The notes: generated from the sequence alone by a model not told the origin. A DNA stretch of 64,000 nt from Brienomyrus brachyistius (GCF_023856365.1 NC_064537.1:8382324-8446323), one strand, 5' to 3'; positions 22,275-33,003 are shown, counted from the stretch's first letter. A program made the numbers and translations.

Positions 22275-22385
22275 TGTCAGAAGTGGGATTCGAACCCACG
22301 CCTCTTTTCAGAGACCAGAATGCTCCATCAGTTGGAAGACAGTGTATCTTGAGTCTGGCACCTTAGACCGCTCGGCCATTCTGAC
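22275..22385 (-). tRNA. trnal-caa: tRNA-Leu(CAA)
   Basis: Anticodon CAA; ggcacc variant. Confidence 0.9.
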
Positions 22386-22540
22386 AAAAGTACACCGCAT
22401 GATGTCTTGTCTCATTACCTTTAGCTTTCCGAAGGCTGTTTAGCTAATTAACACAGGGTATAAAGTACTGATTTAACTTTAATGTGCAGCAGTAGGGCAA
22501 AATTCATTTAGTTGGTCAAATGCTTCATTAGTCATTTGCA

Positions 22541-22651
22541 TGTCAGAAGTGGGATTCGAACCCACGCCTCTTTTCAGAGACCAGAATGCTCCATCAGTTG
22601 GAAGACAGTGTATTTTGAGTCTGGCGCCTTAGACCGCTCGGCCATTCTGAC
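22541..22651 (-). tRNA. trnal-caa: tRNA-Leu(CAA)
   Basis: Anticodon CAA, A37. Confidence 0.88.
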
Positions 22652-22806
22652 AACAACGCACCATATGATGTCTTGTCTCATTACCTTTAGCTTTCCGAAG
22701 GCTGTTTAGCTAATTAACACAGGGTATGAAGAACTGATTCAACTTCAATATGCAGCAGTAGGGCAAAATTCATTCAGTTGGTCGAATGCTTCATTAGTCA
22801 CATGCA

Positions 22807-22917
22807 TATCAGAAGTGGGATTCGAACCCACGCCTCCCTTCAGAGACCAGAAAGCTCCATCAGTTGGAAGACGGTGTACCTTGAGTCTGGCGCCTTAGAC
22901 CGCTCGGCCATTCTGAC
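22807..22917 (-). tRNA. trnal-caa: tRNA-Leu(CAA)
   Basis: Anticodon CAA; G1-U72 wobble. Confidence 0.8.
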
Positions 22918-23071
22918 AACAATGCACCATATGATGTCTTGTCTCATTACCTTTAGCTTTCCCAAAGCTGTTTCCCTAATTAACACAGGGTATAAAGTAA
23001 TGATTTAAGGTTAACCTGCAGCACTAGGGCAAAACCATTCAGTCGATTGAACGCTTCATCAGTCATATGCA

Positions 23072-23182
23072 TGTCAGAAGTGGGATTCGAACCCACGCCT
23101 CTTTTCAGAGACCAGAATGCTCCATCAGTTGGAAGACAGTGTATCTTGAGTCTGGCGCCTTAGACCGCTCGGCCATTCTGAC
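23072..23182 (-). tRNA. trnal-caa: tRNA-Leu(CAA)
   Basis: Anticodon CAA; no lesion noticed. Confidence 0.9.
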
Positions 23183-23336
23183 AAAAGTACACCGCATGAT
23201 GTCTTGTCTCATTACCTTTAGCTTTCCGAAGGCTGTTTAGCTAATTAACACAGGGTATAAAGTACTGATTTAACTTTAATGTGCAGCACTAGGGCAAAAC
23301 CATTCAGTCGATTGAACGCTTCATCAGTCATATGCA

Positions 23337-23447
23337 TGTCAGAAGTGGGATTCGAACCCACGCCTCTTTTCAGAGACCAGAATGCTCCATCAGTTGGAAG
23401 ACAGTGTATCTTGAGTCTGGCGCCTTAGACCGCTCGGCCATTCTGAC
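23337..23447 (-). tRNA. trnal-caa: tRNA-Leu(CAA)
   Basis: Anticodon CAA; no lesion noticed. Confidence 0.9.
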
Positions 23448-23602
23448 AACAATGCACCATATGATGTCTTGTCTCATTACCTTTAGCTTTCCGAAGGCTG
23501 TTTAGCTAATTAACACAGGGTATAAAGAACTGATTTAACTTCAATATGCAGCAGTAGGGTAAAATTCATTCAGTTGGTCGAATGCTTCATTAGTCATATG
23601 CA

Positions 23603-23713
23603 TGTCAGAAGTGGGATTCGAACCCACGCCTCCCTTCAGAGCCCAGAAAGCTCCATCAGTTGGAAGACGGTGTACTTTGAGTCTGGCGCCTTGGACCGCT
23701 CGGCCATTCTGAC
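23603..23713 (-). tRNA. trnal-caa: tRNA-Leu(CAA)
   Basis: Anticodon CAA, A37; D loop GGTCCAAGG. Confidence 0.85.
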
Positions 23714-23867
23714 AACAATGCACCATATGATGTCTTGTCTCATTACCTTTAGCTTTCCCAAAGCTGTTTCCCTAATTAACACAGGGTATAAAGTAATGAT
23801 TTAACTTTAACCTGCAGCACTAGGGCAAAACCATTCAGTCGATTGAACGCTTCATCAGTCATATGCA

Positions 23868-23978
23868 TGTCAGAAGTGGGATTCGAACCCACGCCTCTTT
23901 TCAGAGACCAGAATGCTCCATCAGTTGGAAGACAGTGTATCTTGAGTCTGGCGCCTTAGACCGCTCGGCCATTCTGAC
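23868..23978 (-). tRNA. trnal-caa: tRNA-Leu(CAA)
   Basis: Anticodon CAA; first gene after block C. Confidence 0.9.
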
Positions 23979-24133
23979 AACAGTGCACCGCATGATGTCT
24001 TGTCTCATTACCTTTAGCTTTCCGAAGGCTGTGTAGCTAATTAACAGAGGGTATAAAGAACTGATTTAACTTCAATATGCAGCAGTAGGGTAAAATTCAT
24101 TCACTTGGTCGAATGCTTCATTAGTCATATGCA

Positions 24134-24244
24134 TGTCAGAAGTGGGATTCGAACCCACGCCTCCCTTCAGAGACCAGAAAGCTCCGTCAGTTGGAAGACG
24201 ATGTAGCTTGAGTCTGGCGCCTTAGACCGCTCGGCCATTCTGAC
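24134..24244 (-). tRNA. trnal-caa: tRNA-Leu(CAA)
   Basis: Anticodon CAA; CTAC intron start. Confidence 0.9.
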
Positions 24245-24398
24245 AACAATGCACCATATGATGTCTTGTCTCATTACCTTTAGCTTTCCCAAAGCTGTTT
24301 CCCTAATTAACACAGGGTATAAAGTAATGATTTAAGTTTAACCTGCAGCACTAGGGCAAAACCATTCAGTCGATTGAACGCTTCATCAGTCATATGCA

Positions 24399-24509
24399 TG
24401 TCAGAAGTGGGATTCGAACCCACGCCTCTTTTCAGAGACCAGAATGCTCCATCAGTTGGAAGACAGTGTATCTTGAGTCTGGCGCCTTAGACCGCTCGGC
24501 CATTCTGAC
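24399..24509 (-). tRNA. trnal-caa: tRNA-Leu(CAA)
   Basis: Anticodon CAA; no lesion noticed. Confidence 0.9.
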
Positions 24510-24664
24510 AACAATGCACCATATGATGTCTTGTCTCATTACCTTTAGCTTTCCGAAGGCTGTTTAGCTAATTAACACAGGGTATAAAGAACTGATTTAA
24601 CTTCAATATGCAGCAGTAGGGTAAAATTCATTCAGTTGGTCGAATGCTTCATTAGTCATATGCA

Positions 24665-24775
24665 TGTCAGAAGTGGGATTCCAACCCACGCCTCCCTTCA
24701 GAGACCAGAAAGCTCCATCAGTTGGAAGACGGTGTACCTTGAGTCTGGCGCCTTAGACCGCTCGGCCATTCTGAC
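24665..24775 (-). tRNA. trnal-caa: tRNA-Leu(CAA), B-box C56G
   Basis: Anticodon CAA; B box GGTTGGAATCC. Confidence 0.68.
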
Positions 24776-24929
24776 AACAATGCACCATATGATGTCTTGT
24801 CTCATTACCTTTAGCTTTCCCAAAGCTGTTTCCCTAATTAACACAGGGTATAAAGTAATGATTTAAGTTTAACCTGCAGCACTAGGGCAAAACCATTCAG
24901 TCGATTGAACGCTTCATCAGTCATATGCA

Positions 24930-25040
24930 TGTCAGAAGTGGGATTCAAACCCACGCCTCTTTTCAGAAACCAGAATGCTCCATCAGTTGGAAGACAGTGT
25001 ATCTTGAGTCTGGCGCCTTAGACCGCTCGGCCATTCTGAC
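24930..25040 (-). tRNA. trnal-caa: tRNA-Leu(CAA), B-box C56T
   Basis: Anticodon CAA; B box GGTTTGAATCC, variable-arm cagaaacc. Confidence 0.68.
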
Positions 25041-25194
25041 AACAATGCACCATATGATGTCTTGTCTCATTACCTTTAGCTTTCCCAAAGCTGTTTCCCT
25101 AATTAACACAGGGTATAAAGTAATGATTTAACTTTAATGTGCAGCCCTAGGGCAAAACCATTCAGTCGATTGAACGCTTCATCAGTCATATGCA

Positions 25195-25305
25195 TGTCAG
25201 AAGTGGGATTCAATCCCACGCCTCTTTTCAGAGACCAGAATGCTCCATCATTTGGAAGACAGTGTATCTTGAGTCTGGCGCCTTAGACCGCTCGGCCATT
25301 CTGAT
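25195..25305 (-). tRNA. trnal-caa: tRNA-Leu(CAA), probably defective
   Basis: Anticodon CAA; T loop ATTGAAT loses the invariant T54 and C56, and G1 is A (A1-C72 mismatch). Confidence 0.55.
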
Positions 25306-25459
25306 AACAGTGCAGTGCATGATGTCTTGTCTCATTACCTTTAGCTTTCCGAAGGCTGTTTAGCTAATCAACACAGGGTATAAAGTAATGATTTAACGTT
25401 AACCTGCAGCACTAGGGCAAAACCATTCAGTCGATTGAACGCTTCATCAGTCATATGCA

Positions 25460-25570
25460 TGTCAGAAGTGGGATTTGAACCCACGCCTGTTTTCAGAGAC
25501 CAGAATGCTCCATCAGTTGGAAGACAGTGTATCTTGAGTCTGGCGCCTTAGACCGCTCGGCCATTCTGAC
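25460..25570 (-). tRNA. trnal-caa: tRNA-Leu(CAA)
   Basis: Anticodon CAA; B box GGTTCAAATCC (G57A), usually tolerated. Confidence 0.85.
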
Positions 25571-25725
25571 AACAGTGCACCGCATGATGTCTTGTCTCAT
25601 TACCTTTAACTTTCCGAAGGCTGGTTAGCTAATTAATACAGGGTATAAAGTACTGATTTAACTTTAATGTGCAGTACTAGGGCAAAATTCATTCAGTTGG
25701 TCAAATGCTTCATTAGTCATATGCA

Positions 25726-25836
25726 TGTCAGAAGTGGGATTCGAACCCACGCCTCTTTTCAGAGACCAGAATGCTCCATCAGTTGGAAGATGGTGCACCT
25801 TAAGTCTGGCGCCTTAGACCGCTCGGCCATTCTGAC
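25726..25836 (-). tRNA. trnal-uaa: tRNA-Leu(TAA)
   Basis: Anticodon TAA; intron change ggtgcacc. Confidence 0.88.
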
Positions 25837-25991
25837 AACAATGCACCATATGATGTCTTGTCTCATTACCTTTAGCTTTCCGAAGGCTGTGTAGCTAATT
25901 AACAAAGGGTATAAAGAACTGATTTAACTTCAATATGCAGCAGTAGGGTAAAATTCATTCACTTGGTCGAATGCTTCATTAGTCATATGCA

Positions 25992-26102
25992 TGTCAGAAG
26001 TGGGATTCGAACCCACGCCTCCCTTCAGAGACCAGAAAGCTCCGTCAGTTGGAAGACGATGTAGCTTGAGTCTGGCGCCTTAGACCGCTCGGCCATTCTG
26101 AC
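25992..26102 (-). tRNA. trnal-caa: tRNA-Leu(CAA)
   Basis: Anticodon CAA; CTAC intron start. Confidence 0.9.
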
Positions 26103-26256
26103 AACAACGCACCATATGATGTCTTGTCTCATTACCTTTAGCTTTCCCAAAGCTGTTTCCCTAATTAACACAGGGTATAAAGTAATGATTTAAGTTTAAC
26201 CTGCAGCACTAGGGCAAAACCATTCAGTCGATTGAACGCTTCATCAGTCATATGCA

Positions 26257-26367
26257 TGTCAGAAGTGGGATTCGAACCCACGCCTCTTTTCAGAGACCAG
26301 AATGCTCCATCAGTTGGAAGACAGTGTATCTTGAGTCTGGCGCCTTAGACCGCTCGGCCATTCTGAC
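26257..26367 (-). tRNA. trnal-caa: tRNA-Leu(CAA)
   Basis: Anticodon CAA; no lesion noticed. Confidence 0.9.
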
Positions 26368-26522
26368 AACAATGCACCATATGATGTCTTGTCTCATTAC
26401 CTTTAGCTTTCCGAAGGCTGTTTAGCTAATTAACACAGGGTATAAAGAACTGATTTAACTTCAATATGCAGCAGTAGGGTAAAATTCATTCAGTTGGTCG
26501 AATGCTTCATCAGTCATATGCA

Positions 26523-26633
26523 TGTCAGAAGTGGGATTCCAACCCACGCCTCCCTTCAGAGACCAGAAAGCTCCATCAGTTGGAAGACGGTGTACCTTGA
26601 GTCTGGCGCCTTAGACCGCTCGGCCATTCTGAC
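26523..26633 (-). tRNA. trnal-caa: tRNA-Leu(CAA), B-box C56G
   Basis: Anticodon CAA; B box GGTTGGAATCC. Confidence 0.68.
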
Positions 26634-26787
26634 AACAATGCACCATATGATGTCTTGTCTCATTACCTTTAGCTTTCCCAAAGCTGTTTCCCTAATTAAC
26701 ACAGGGTATAAAGTAATGATTTAAGTTTAACCTGCAGCACTAGGGCAAAACCATTCAGTCGATTGAACGCTTCATCAGTCATATGCA

Positions 26788-26898
26788 TGTCAGAAGTGGG
26801 ATTCAAACCCACGCCTCTTTTCAGAAACCAGAATGCTCCATCAGTTGGAAGACAGTGTATCTTGAGTCTGGCGCCTTAGACCGCTCGGCCATTCTGAC
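26788..26898 (-). tRNA. trnal-caa: tRNA-Leu(CAA), B-box C56T
   Basis: Anticodon CAA; B box GGTTTGAATCC. Confidence 0.68.
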
Positions 26899-27052
26899 AA
26901 CAATGCACCATATGATGTCTTGTCTCATTACCTTTAGCTTTCCCAAAGCTGTTTCCCTAATTAACACAGGATATAAAGTAATGATTTAAGTTTAACCTGC
27001 AGCACTAGGGCAAAACCATTCAGTCGATTGAACGCTTCATCAGTCATATGCA

Positions 27053-27163
27053 TGTCAGAAGTGGGATTCAATCCCACGCCTCTTTTCAGAGACCAGAATG
27101 CTCCATCAGTTGGAAGACAGTGTATCTTGAGTCTGGCGCCTTAGACCGCTCGGCCATTCTGAT
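27053..27163 (-). tRNA. trnal-caa: tRNA-Leu(CAA), probably defective
   Basis: Anticodon CAA; T loop ATTGAAT and A1-C72 mismatch, copy of 25195. Confidence 0.55.
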
Positions 27164-27318
27164 AACAGTGCACTGCATGATGTCTTGTCTCATTACCTTT
27201 AGCTTTCCGAAGGCTGTTTAGCTAATCAACACAGGGTATAAAGTACTGATTTAACTTTAATGTGCAGCAGTAGGGCAAAATTCATTTAGTTGGTCAAATG
27301 CTTCATTAGTCATTTGCA

Positions 27319-27429
27319 TGTCAGAAGTGGGATTCGAACCCACGCCTCCCTTCAGAGACCAGAAAGCTCCATCAGTTGGAAGACAGTGTATTTTGAGTCT
27401 GGCGCCTTAGACCGCTCGGCCATTCTGAC
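27319..27429 (-). tRNA. trnal-caa: tRNA-Leu(CAA)
   Basis: Anticodon CAA, A37. Confidence 0.88.
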
Positions 27430-27583
27430 AACAATGCACCATATGATGTCTTGTCTCATTACCTTTAGCTTTCCCAAAGCTGTTTCCCTAATTAACACGG
27501 GGTATAAAGTAATGATTTAAGGTTAACCTGAAGCACTAGGGCAAAACCATTCAGTCGATTGAACGCTTCATCAGTCATATGCA

Positions 27584-27694
27584 TGTCAGAAGTGGGATTC
27601 GAACCCACGCCTCTTTTCAGAGACCAGAATGCTCCATCAGTTGGAAGACAGTGTATCTTGAGTCTGGCGCCTTAGACCGCTCGGCCATTCTGAC
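27584..27694 (-). tRNA. trnal-caa: tRNA-Leu(CAA)
   Basis: Anticodon CAA; no lesion noticed. Confidence 0.9.
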
Positions 27695-27848
27695 AAAAGT
27701 ACACCGCATGATGTCTTGTCTCATTACCTTTAGCTTTCCGAAGGCTGTTTAGCTAATTAACACAGGGTATAAAGTACTGATTTAACTTTAATGTGCAGCA
27801 CTAGGGCAAAACCATTCAGTCGATTGAACGCTTCATCAGTCATATGCA

Positions 27849-27959
27849 TGTCAGAAGTGGGATTCGAACCCACGCCTCTTTTCAGAGACCAGAATGCTCC
27901 ATCAGTTGGAAGACAGTGTATCTTGAGTCTGGCGCCTTAGACCGCTCGGCCATTCTGAC
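27849..27959 (-). tRNA. trnal-caa: tRNA-Leu(CAA)
   Basis: Anticodon CAA; no lesion noticed. Confidence 0.9.
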
Positions 27960-28114
27960 AACAATGCACCATATGATGTCTTGTCTCATTACCTTTAGCT
28001 TTCCGAAGGCTGTTTAGCTAATTAACACAGGGTATAAAGAACTGATTTAACTTCAATATGCAGCAGTAGGGTAAAATTCATTCAGTTGGTCGAATGCTTC
28101 ATTAGTCATATGCA

Positions 28115-28225
28115 TGTCAGAAGTGGGATTCGAACCCACGCCTCCCTTCAGAGCCCAGAAAGCTCCATCAGTTGGAAGACGGTGTACCTTGAGTCTGGCG
28201 CCTTGGACCGCTCGGCCATTCTGAC
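28115..28225 (-). tRNA. trnal-caa: tRNA-Leu(CAA)
   Basis: Anticodon CAA; D loop GGTCCAAGG. Confidence 0.85.
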
Positions 28226-28379
28226 AACAATGCACCATATGATGTCTTGTCTCATTACCTTTAGCTTTCCCAAAGCTGTTTCCCTAATTAACACAGGGTA
28301 TAAAGTAATGATTTAACTTTAACCTGCAGCACTAGGGCAAAACCATTCAGTCGATTGAACGCTTCATCAGTCATATGCA

Positions 28380-28490
28380 TGTCAGAAGTGGGATTCGAAC
28401 CCACGCCTCTTTTCAGAGACCAGAATGCTCCATCAGTTGGAAGACAGTGTATCTTGAGTCTGGCGCCTTAGACCGCTCGGCCATTCTGAC
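28380..28490 (-). tRNA. trnal-caa: tRNA-Leu(CAA)
   Basis: Anticodon CAA; no lesion noticed. Confidence 0.9.
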
Positions 28491-28645
28491 AACAGTGCAC
28501 CGCATGATGTCTTGTCTCATTACCTTTAGCTTTCCGAAGGCTGGTTAGCTAATTAATACAGGGTATAAAGTACTGATTTAACTTTAATGTGCAGCACTAG
28601 GGCAAAATTCATTCAGTTGGTCAAATGCTTCATTAGTCATATGCA

Positions 28646-28756
28646 TGTCAGAAGTGGGATTCGAACCCACGCCTCTTTTCAGAGACCAGAATGCTCCATC
28701 AGTTGGAAGATAGTGTACCTTAAGTCTGGCGCCTTAGACCGCTCGGCCATTCTGAC
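28646..28756 (-). tRNA. trnal-uaa: tRNA-Leu(TAA)
   Basis: Anticodon TAA; intron stem change gatagtg. Confidence 0.88.
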
Positions 28757-28911
28757 AACAATGCACCATATGATGTCTTGTCTCATTACCTTTAGCTTTC
28801 CGAAGGCTGTGTAGCTAATTAACACAGGGTATAAAGAACTGATTTAACTTCAATATGCAGCAGTAGGGTAAAATTCATTCACTTGGTCGAATGCTTCATT
28901 AGTCATATGCA

Positions 28912-29022
28912 TGTCAGAAGTGGGATTCGAACCCACGCCTCCCTTCAGAGACCAGAAAGCTCCGTCAGTTGGAAGACGATGTAGCTTGAGTCTGGCGCCT
29001 TAGACCGCTCGGCCATTCTGAC
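28912..29022 (-). tRNA. trnal-caa: tRNA-Leu(CAA)
   Basis: Anticodon CAA; CTAC intron start. Confidence 0.9.
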
Positions 29023-29176
29023 AACAATGCACCATATGATGTCTTGTCTCATTACCTTTAGCTTTCCCAAAGCTGTTTCCCTAATTAACACAGGTTATAA
29101 AGTAATGATTTAAGGTTAACCTGCAGCACTAGGGCAAAACCATTCAGTCGATTGAACGCTTCATCAGTCATATGCA

Positions 29177-29287
29177 TGTCAGAAGTGGGATTCGAACCCA
29201 CGCGTCTTTTCAGAGACCAGAATGCTCCATCAGTTGGAAGACAGTGCATCTTGAGTCTGGCGCCTTAGACCGCTCGGCCATTCTGAC
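29177..29287 (-). tRNA. trnal-caa: tRNA-Leu(CAA)
   Basis: Anticodon CAA; base change beside the T stem (cacgcgtc). Confidence 0.86.
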
Positions 29288-29441
29288 AAAAGTACACCGC
29301 ATGATGTCTTGTCTCATTACCTTTAGCTTTCCGAAGGCTGTTTAGCTAATTAACACAGGGTATAAAGTACTGATTTAACTTTAATGTGTAGCACTAGGGC
29401 AAAACCATTCAGTCGATTGAACGCTTCATCAGTCATATGCA

Positions 29442-29552
29442 TGTCAGAAGTGGGATTCGAACCCACGCCTCTTTTCAGAGACCAGAATGCTCCATCAGTT
29501 GGAAGACAGTGTATCTTGAGTCTGGCGCCTTAGACCGCTCGGCCATTCTGAC
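29442..29552 (-). tRNA. trnal-caa: tRNA-Leu(CAA)
   Basis: Anticodon CAA; no lesion noticed. Confidence 0.9.
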
Positions 29553-29707
29553 AACAATGCACCATATGATGTCTTGTCTCATTACCTTTAGCTTTCCGAA
29601 GGCTGTTTAGCTAATTAACACAGGGTATAAAGAACTGATTTAACTTCAATATGCAGCAGTAGGGTAAAATTCATTCAGTTGGTCGAATGCTTCATTAGTC
29701 ATATGCA

Positions 29708-29818
29708 TGTCAGAAGTGGGATTCGAACCCACGCCTCCCTTCAGAGCCCAGAAAGCTCCATCAGTTGGAAGACGGTGTACCTTGAGTCTGGCGCCTTGGA
29801 CCGCTCGGCCATTCTGAC
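29708..29818 (-). tRNA. trnal-caa: tRNA-Leu(CAA)
   Basis: Anticodon CAA; D loop GGTCCAAGG. Confidence 0.85.
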
Positions 29819-29972
29819 AACAATGCACCATATGATGTCTTGTCTCATTACCTTTAGCTTTCCCAAAGCTGTTTCCCTAATTAACACAGGGTATAAAGTA
29901 ATGATTTAACTTTAACCTGCAGCACTAGGGCAAAACCATTCAGTCGATTGAACGCTTCATCAGTCATATGCA

Positions 29973-30083
29973 TGTCAGAAGTGGGATTCGAACCCACGCC
30001 TCTTTTCAGAGACCAGAATGCTCCATCAGTTGGAAGATGGTGTACCTTAAGTCTGGCGCCTTAGACCGCTCGGCCATTCTGAC
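29973..30083 (-). tRNA. trnal-uaa: tRNA-Leu(TAA)
   Basis: Anticodon TAA in a 265-bp-type spacer next to another TAA gene; its block partner at 28380 is CAA, so likely gene conversion. Confidence 0.9.
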
Positions 30084-30238
30084 AACAGTGCACCGCATGA
30101 TGTCTTGTCTCATTACCTTTAGCTTTCCGAAGGCTGGTTAGCTAATTAATACAGGGTATAAAGTACTGATTTAACTTTAATGTGCAGCACTAGGGCAAAA
30201 TTCATTCAGTTGGTCAAATGCTTCATTAGTCATATGCA

Positions 30239-30349
30239 TGTCAGAAGTGGGATTCGAACCCACGCCTCTTTTCAGAGACCAGAATGCTCCATCAGTTGGA
30301 AGATGGTGTACCTTAAGTCTGGCGCCTTAGACCGCTCGGCCATTCTGAC
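30239..30349 (-). tRNA. trnal-uaa: tRNA-Leu(TAA)
   Basis: Anticodon TAA; no lesion noticed. Confidence 0.9.
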
Positions 30350-30504
30350 AACAATGCACCATATGATGTCTTGTCTCATTACCTTTAGCTTTCCGAAGGC
30401 TGTGTAGCTAATTAACACAGGGTATAAAGAACTGATTTAACTTCAATATGCAGCAGTAGGGTAAAATTCATTCACTTGGTCGAATGCTTCATTAGTCATA
30501 TGCA

Positions 30505-30615
30505 TGTCAGAAGTGGGATTCGAACCCACGCCTCCCTTCAGAGACCAGAAAGCTCCGTCAGTTGGAAGACGATGTAGCTTGAGTCTGGCGCCTTAGACCG
30601 CTCGGCCATTCTGAC
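30505..30615 (-). tRNA. trnal-caa: tRNA-Leu(CAA)
   Basis: Anticodon CAA; CTAC intron start. Confidence 0.9.
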
Positions 30616-30769
30616 AACAATGCACCATATGATGTCTTGTCTCATTACCTTTAGCTTTCCCAAAGCTGTTTCCCTAATTAACACAGGGTATAAAGTAATG
30701 ATTTAAGTTTAACCTGCAGCACTAGGGCAAAACCATTCAGTCGATTGAACGCTTCATCAGTCATATGCA

Positions 30770-30880
30770 TGTCAGAAGTGGGATTCGAACCCACGCCTCT
30801 TTTCAGAGACCAGAATGCTCCATCAGTTGGAAGACAGTGTATCTTGAGTCTGGCGCCTTAGACCGCTCGGCCATTCTGAC
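30770..30880 (-). tRNA. trnal-caa: tRNA-Leu(CAA)
   Basis: Anticodon CAA; no lesion noticed. Confidence 0.9.
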
Positions 30881-31035
30881 AACAATGCACCATATGATGT
30901 CTTGTCTCATTACCTTTAGCTTTCCGAAGGCTGTTTAGCTAATTAACACAGGGTATAAAGAACTGATTTAACTTCAATATGCAGCAGTAGGGTAAAATTC
31001 ATTCAGTTGGTCGAATGCTTCATTAGTCATATGCA

Positions 31036-31146
31036 TGTCAGAAGTGGGATTCCAACCCACGCCTCCCTTCAGAGACCAGAAAGCTCCATCAGTTGGAAGA
31101 CGGTGTACCTTGAGTCTGGCGCCTTAGACCGCTCGGCCATTCTGAC
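31036..31146 (-). tRNA. trnal-caa: tRNA-Leu(CAA), B-box C56G
   Basis: Anticodon CAA; B box GGTTGGAATCC. Confidence 0.68.
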
Positions 31147-31300
31147 AACAATGCACCATATGATGTCTTGTCTCATTACCTTTAGCTTTCCCAAAGCTGT
31201 TTCCCTAATTAACACAGGGTATAAAGTAATGATTTAAGTTTAACCTGCAGCACTAGGGCAAAACCATTCAGTCGATTGAACGCTTCATCAGTCATATGCA

Positions 31301-31411
31301 TGTCGGAAGTGGGATTCGAACCCACGCCTCTTTTCAGAGACCAGAATGCTCCATCAGTTGGAAGACAGTGTATCTTGAGTCTGGCGCCTTAGACCGCTCG
31401 GCCATTCTGAC
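31301..31411 (-). tRNA. trnal-caa: tRNA-Leu(CAA)
   Basis: Anticodon CAA; T69C gives an A4-C69 acceptor mismatch (tgtcgg). Confidence 0.7.
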
Positions 31412-31566
31412 AACAATGCACCATATGATGTCTTGTCTCATTACCTTTAGCTTTCCGAAGGCTGTTTAGCTAATTAACACAGGGTATAAAGAACTGATTT
31501 AACTTCAATATGCAGCAGTAGGGTAAAATTCATTCAGTTGGTCGAATGCTTCATTAGTCATATGCA

Positions 31567-31677
31567 TGTCAGAAGTGGGATTCCAACCCACGCCTCCCTT
31601 CAGAGACCAGAAAGCTCCATCAGTTGGAAGATGGTGTACCTTGAGTCTGGCGCCTTAGACCGCTCGGCCATTCTGAC
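31567..31677 (-). tRNA. trnal-caa: tRNA-Leu(CAA), B-box C56G
   Basis: Anticodon CAA; B box GGTTGGAATCC, TAA-like intron stem. Confidence 0.68.
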
Positions 31678-31831
31678 AACAACGCACCATATGATGTCTT
31701 GTCTCATTACCTTTAGCTTTCCCAAAGCTGTTTCCCTAATTAACACAGGGTATAAAGTAATGATTTAAGTTTAACCTGCAGCACTAGGGCAAAACCATTC
31801 AGTCGATTGAACGCTTCATCAGTCATATGCA

Positions 31832-31942
31832 TGTCAGAAGTGGGATTCGAACCCACGCCTCTTTTCAGAGACCAGAATGCTCCATCAGTTGGAAGACAGT
31901 GTATCTTGAGTCTGGCGCCTTAGACCGCTCGGCCATTCTGAC
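31832..31942 (-). tRNA. trnal-caa: tRNA-Leu(CAA)
   Basis: Anticodon CAA; no lesion noticed. Confidence 0.9.
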
Positions 31943-32097
31943 AACAGTGCACCGCATGATGTCTTGTCTCATTACCTTTAGCTTTCCGAAGGCTGGTTAG
32001 CTAATTAACACAGGGTATAAAGTACTGATTTAACTTTAATGTGCAGCACTAGGGCAAAATTCATTCAGTCGGTCAAATGCTTCATTAGTCATATGCA

Positions 32098-32208
32098 TGT
32101 CAGAAGTGGGATTCGAACCCACGCCTCTTTTCAGAGACCAGAATGCTCCATCAGTTGGAAGATGGTGTACCTTAAGTCTGGCGCCTTAGACCGCTCGGCC
32201 ATTCTGAC
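32098..32208 (-). tRNA. trnal-uaa: tRNA-Leu(TAA)
   Basis: Anticodon TAA; no lesion noticed. Confidence 0.9.
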
Positions 32209-32362
32209 AACTATGCACCATTTGATGTCTTGTCTCATTACCTTTAGCTTTCCGAAGGCTGTGTAGATAATTAACACAGGGTATAAAGTAATGATTTAAG
32301 TTTAAACTGCAGCACTAGGGCAAAACCATTCAGTCGATTGAACGCTTCATCAGTCATATGCA

Positions 32363-32473
32363 TGTCAGAAGTGGGATTCGAACCCACGCCTCTTTTCAGA
32401 GACCAGAATGCTCCATCAGTTGGAAGACAGTGTATCTTGAGTCTGGCGCCTTAGACCGCTCGGCCATTCTGAC
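32363..32473 (-). tRNA. trnal-caa: tRNA-Leu(CAA)
   Basis: Anticodon CAA; no lesion noticed. Confidence 0.9.
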
Positions 32474-32627
32474 AACAATCCACCATATGATGTCTTGACT
32501 CATTACCTTTAGCTTTCCCAAAGCTGTTTCCCTAATTAACAGAGGGTATAAAGTAATGATTTAACTTTAATGTGCAGCACTAGGGCAAAACCATTCAGTC
32601 GATTGAACGCTTCATCAGTCATATACA

Positions 32628-32738
32628 TGTCAGAAGTGGGATTCGAACCCACGCCTCTTTTCAGAGACCAGAAAGCTCCGTCAGTTGGAAGACGATGTAG
32701 CTTGAGTCTGGCGCCTTAGACCGCTCGGCCATTCTGAC
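32628..32738 (-). tRNA. trnal-caa: tRNA-Leu(CAA)
   Basis: Anticodon CAA; CTAC intron start. Confidence 0.9.
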
Positions 32739-32892
32739 AACAATGCACCATATGATGTCTTGTCTCATTACCTTTAGCTTTCCCAAAGCTGTTTCCCTAA
32801 TTAACACAGGGTATAAAGTAATGATTTAAGTTTAACCTGCAGCACTAGGGCAAAACCATTCAGTCGATTGAACGCTTCATCAGTCATATGCA

Positions 32893-33003
32893 TGTCGGAA
32901 GTGGGATTCGAACCCACGCCTCTTTTCAGAGACCAGAATGCTCCATCAGTTGGAAGACAGTGTATCTTGAGTCTGGCGCCTTAGACCGCTCGGCCATTCT
33001 GAC
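32893..33003 (-). tRNA. trnal-caa: tRNA-Leu(CAA)
   Basis: Anticodon CAA; A4-C69 mismatch. Confidence 0.7.

Larger units (their letters stand above)
17762..23867. repeat. Higher-order block C, copy 2 (23 units, 6,106 bp)
   Basis: Direct tandem copy of 11,656-17,761. Differences I saw are few: gatttatctt instead of gatttaactt near 18,225, the flank of the gene at 22807 against 16701, and gatttaactt against gatttaaggt near 23,804. This implies a recent duplication. Confidence 0.92.
24134..25430. repeat. Higher-order block D, copy 1
   Basis: Genes at 24134, 24399, 24665, 24930 and 25195 recur at offset 1,858 (25992, 26257, 26523, 26788, 27053). They carry the same rare B-box changes and the same G1A acceptor change. 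Confidence 0.85.
25992..27290. repeat. Higher-order block D, copy 2
   Basis: Second copy of 24,134-25,430. The run of G56, T56 and degenerate T-loop genes also resurfaces around 33,159-33,799 and 37,141-37,781, showing that the cassette moved more than once. Confidence 0.85.
27319..29100. repeat. Higher-order block E, copy 1
   Basis: Genes at 27319 to 28912 (seven units) recur at offset 7,698 (35017 to 36610). Confidence 0.8.
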
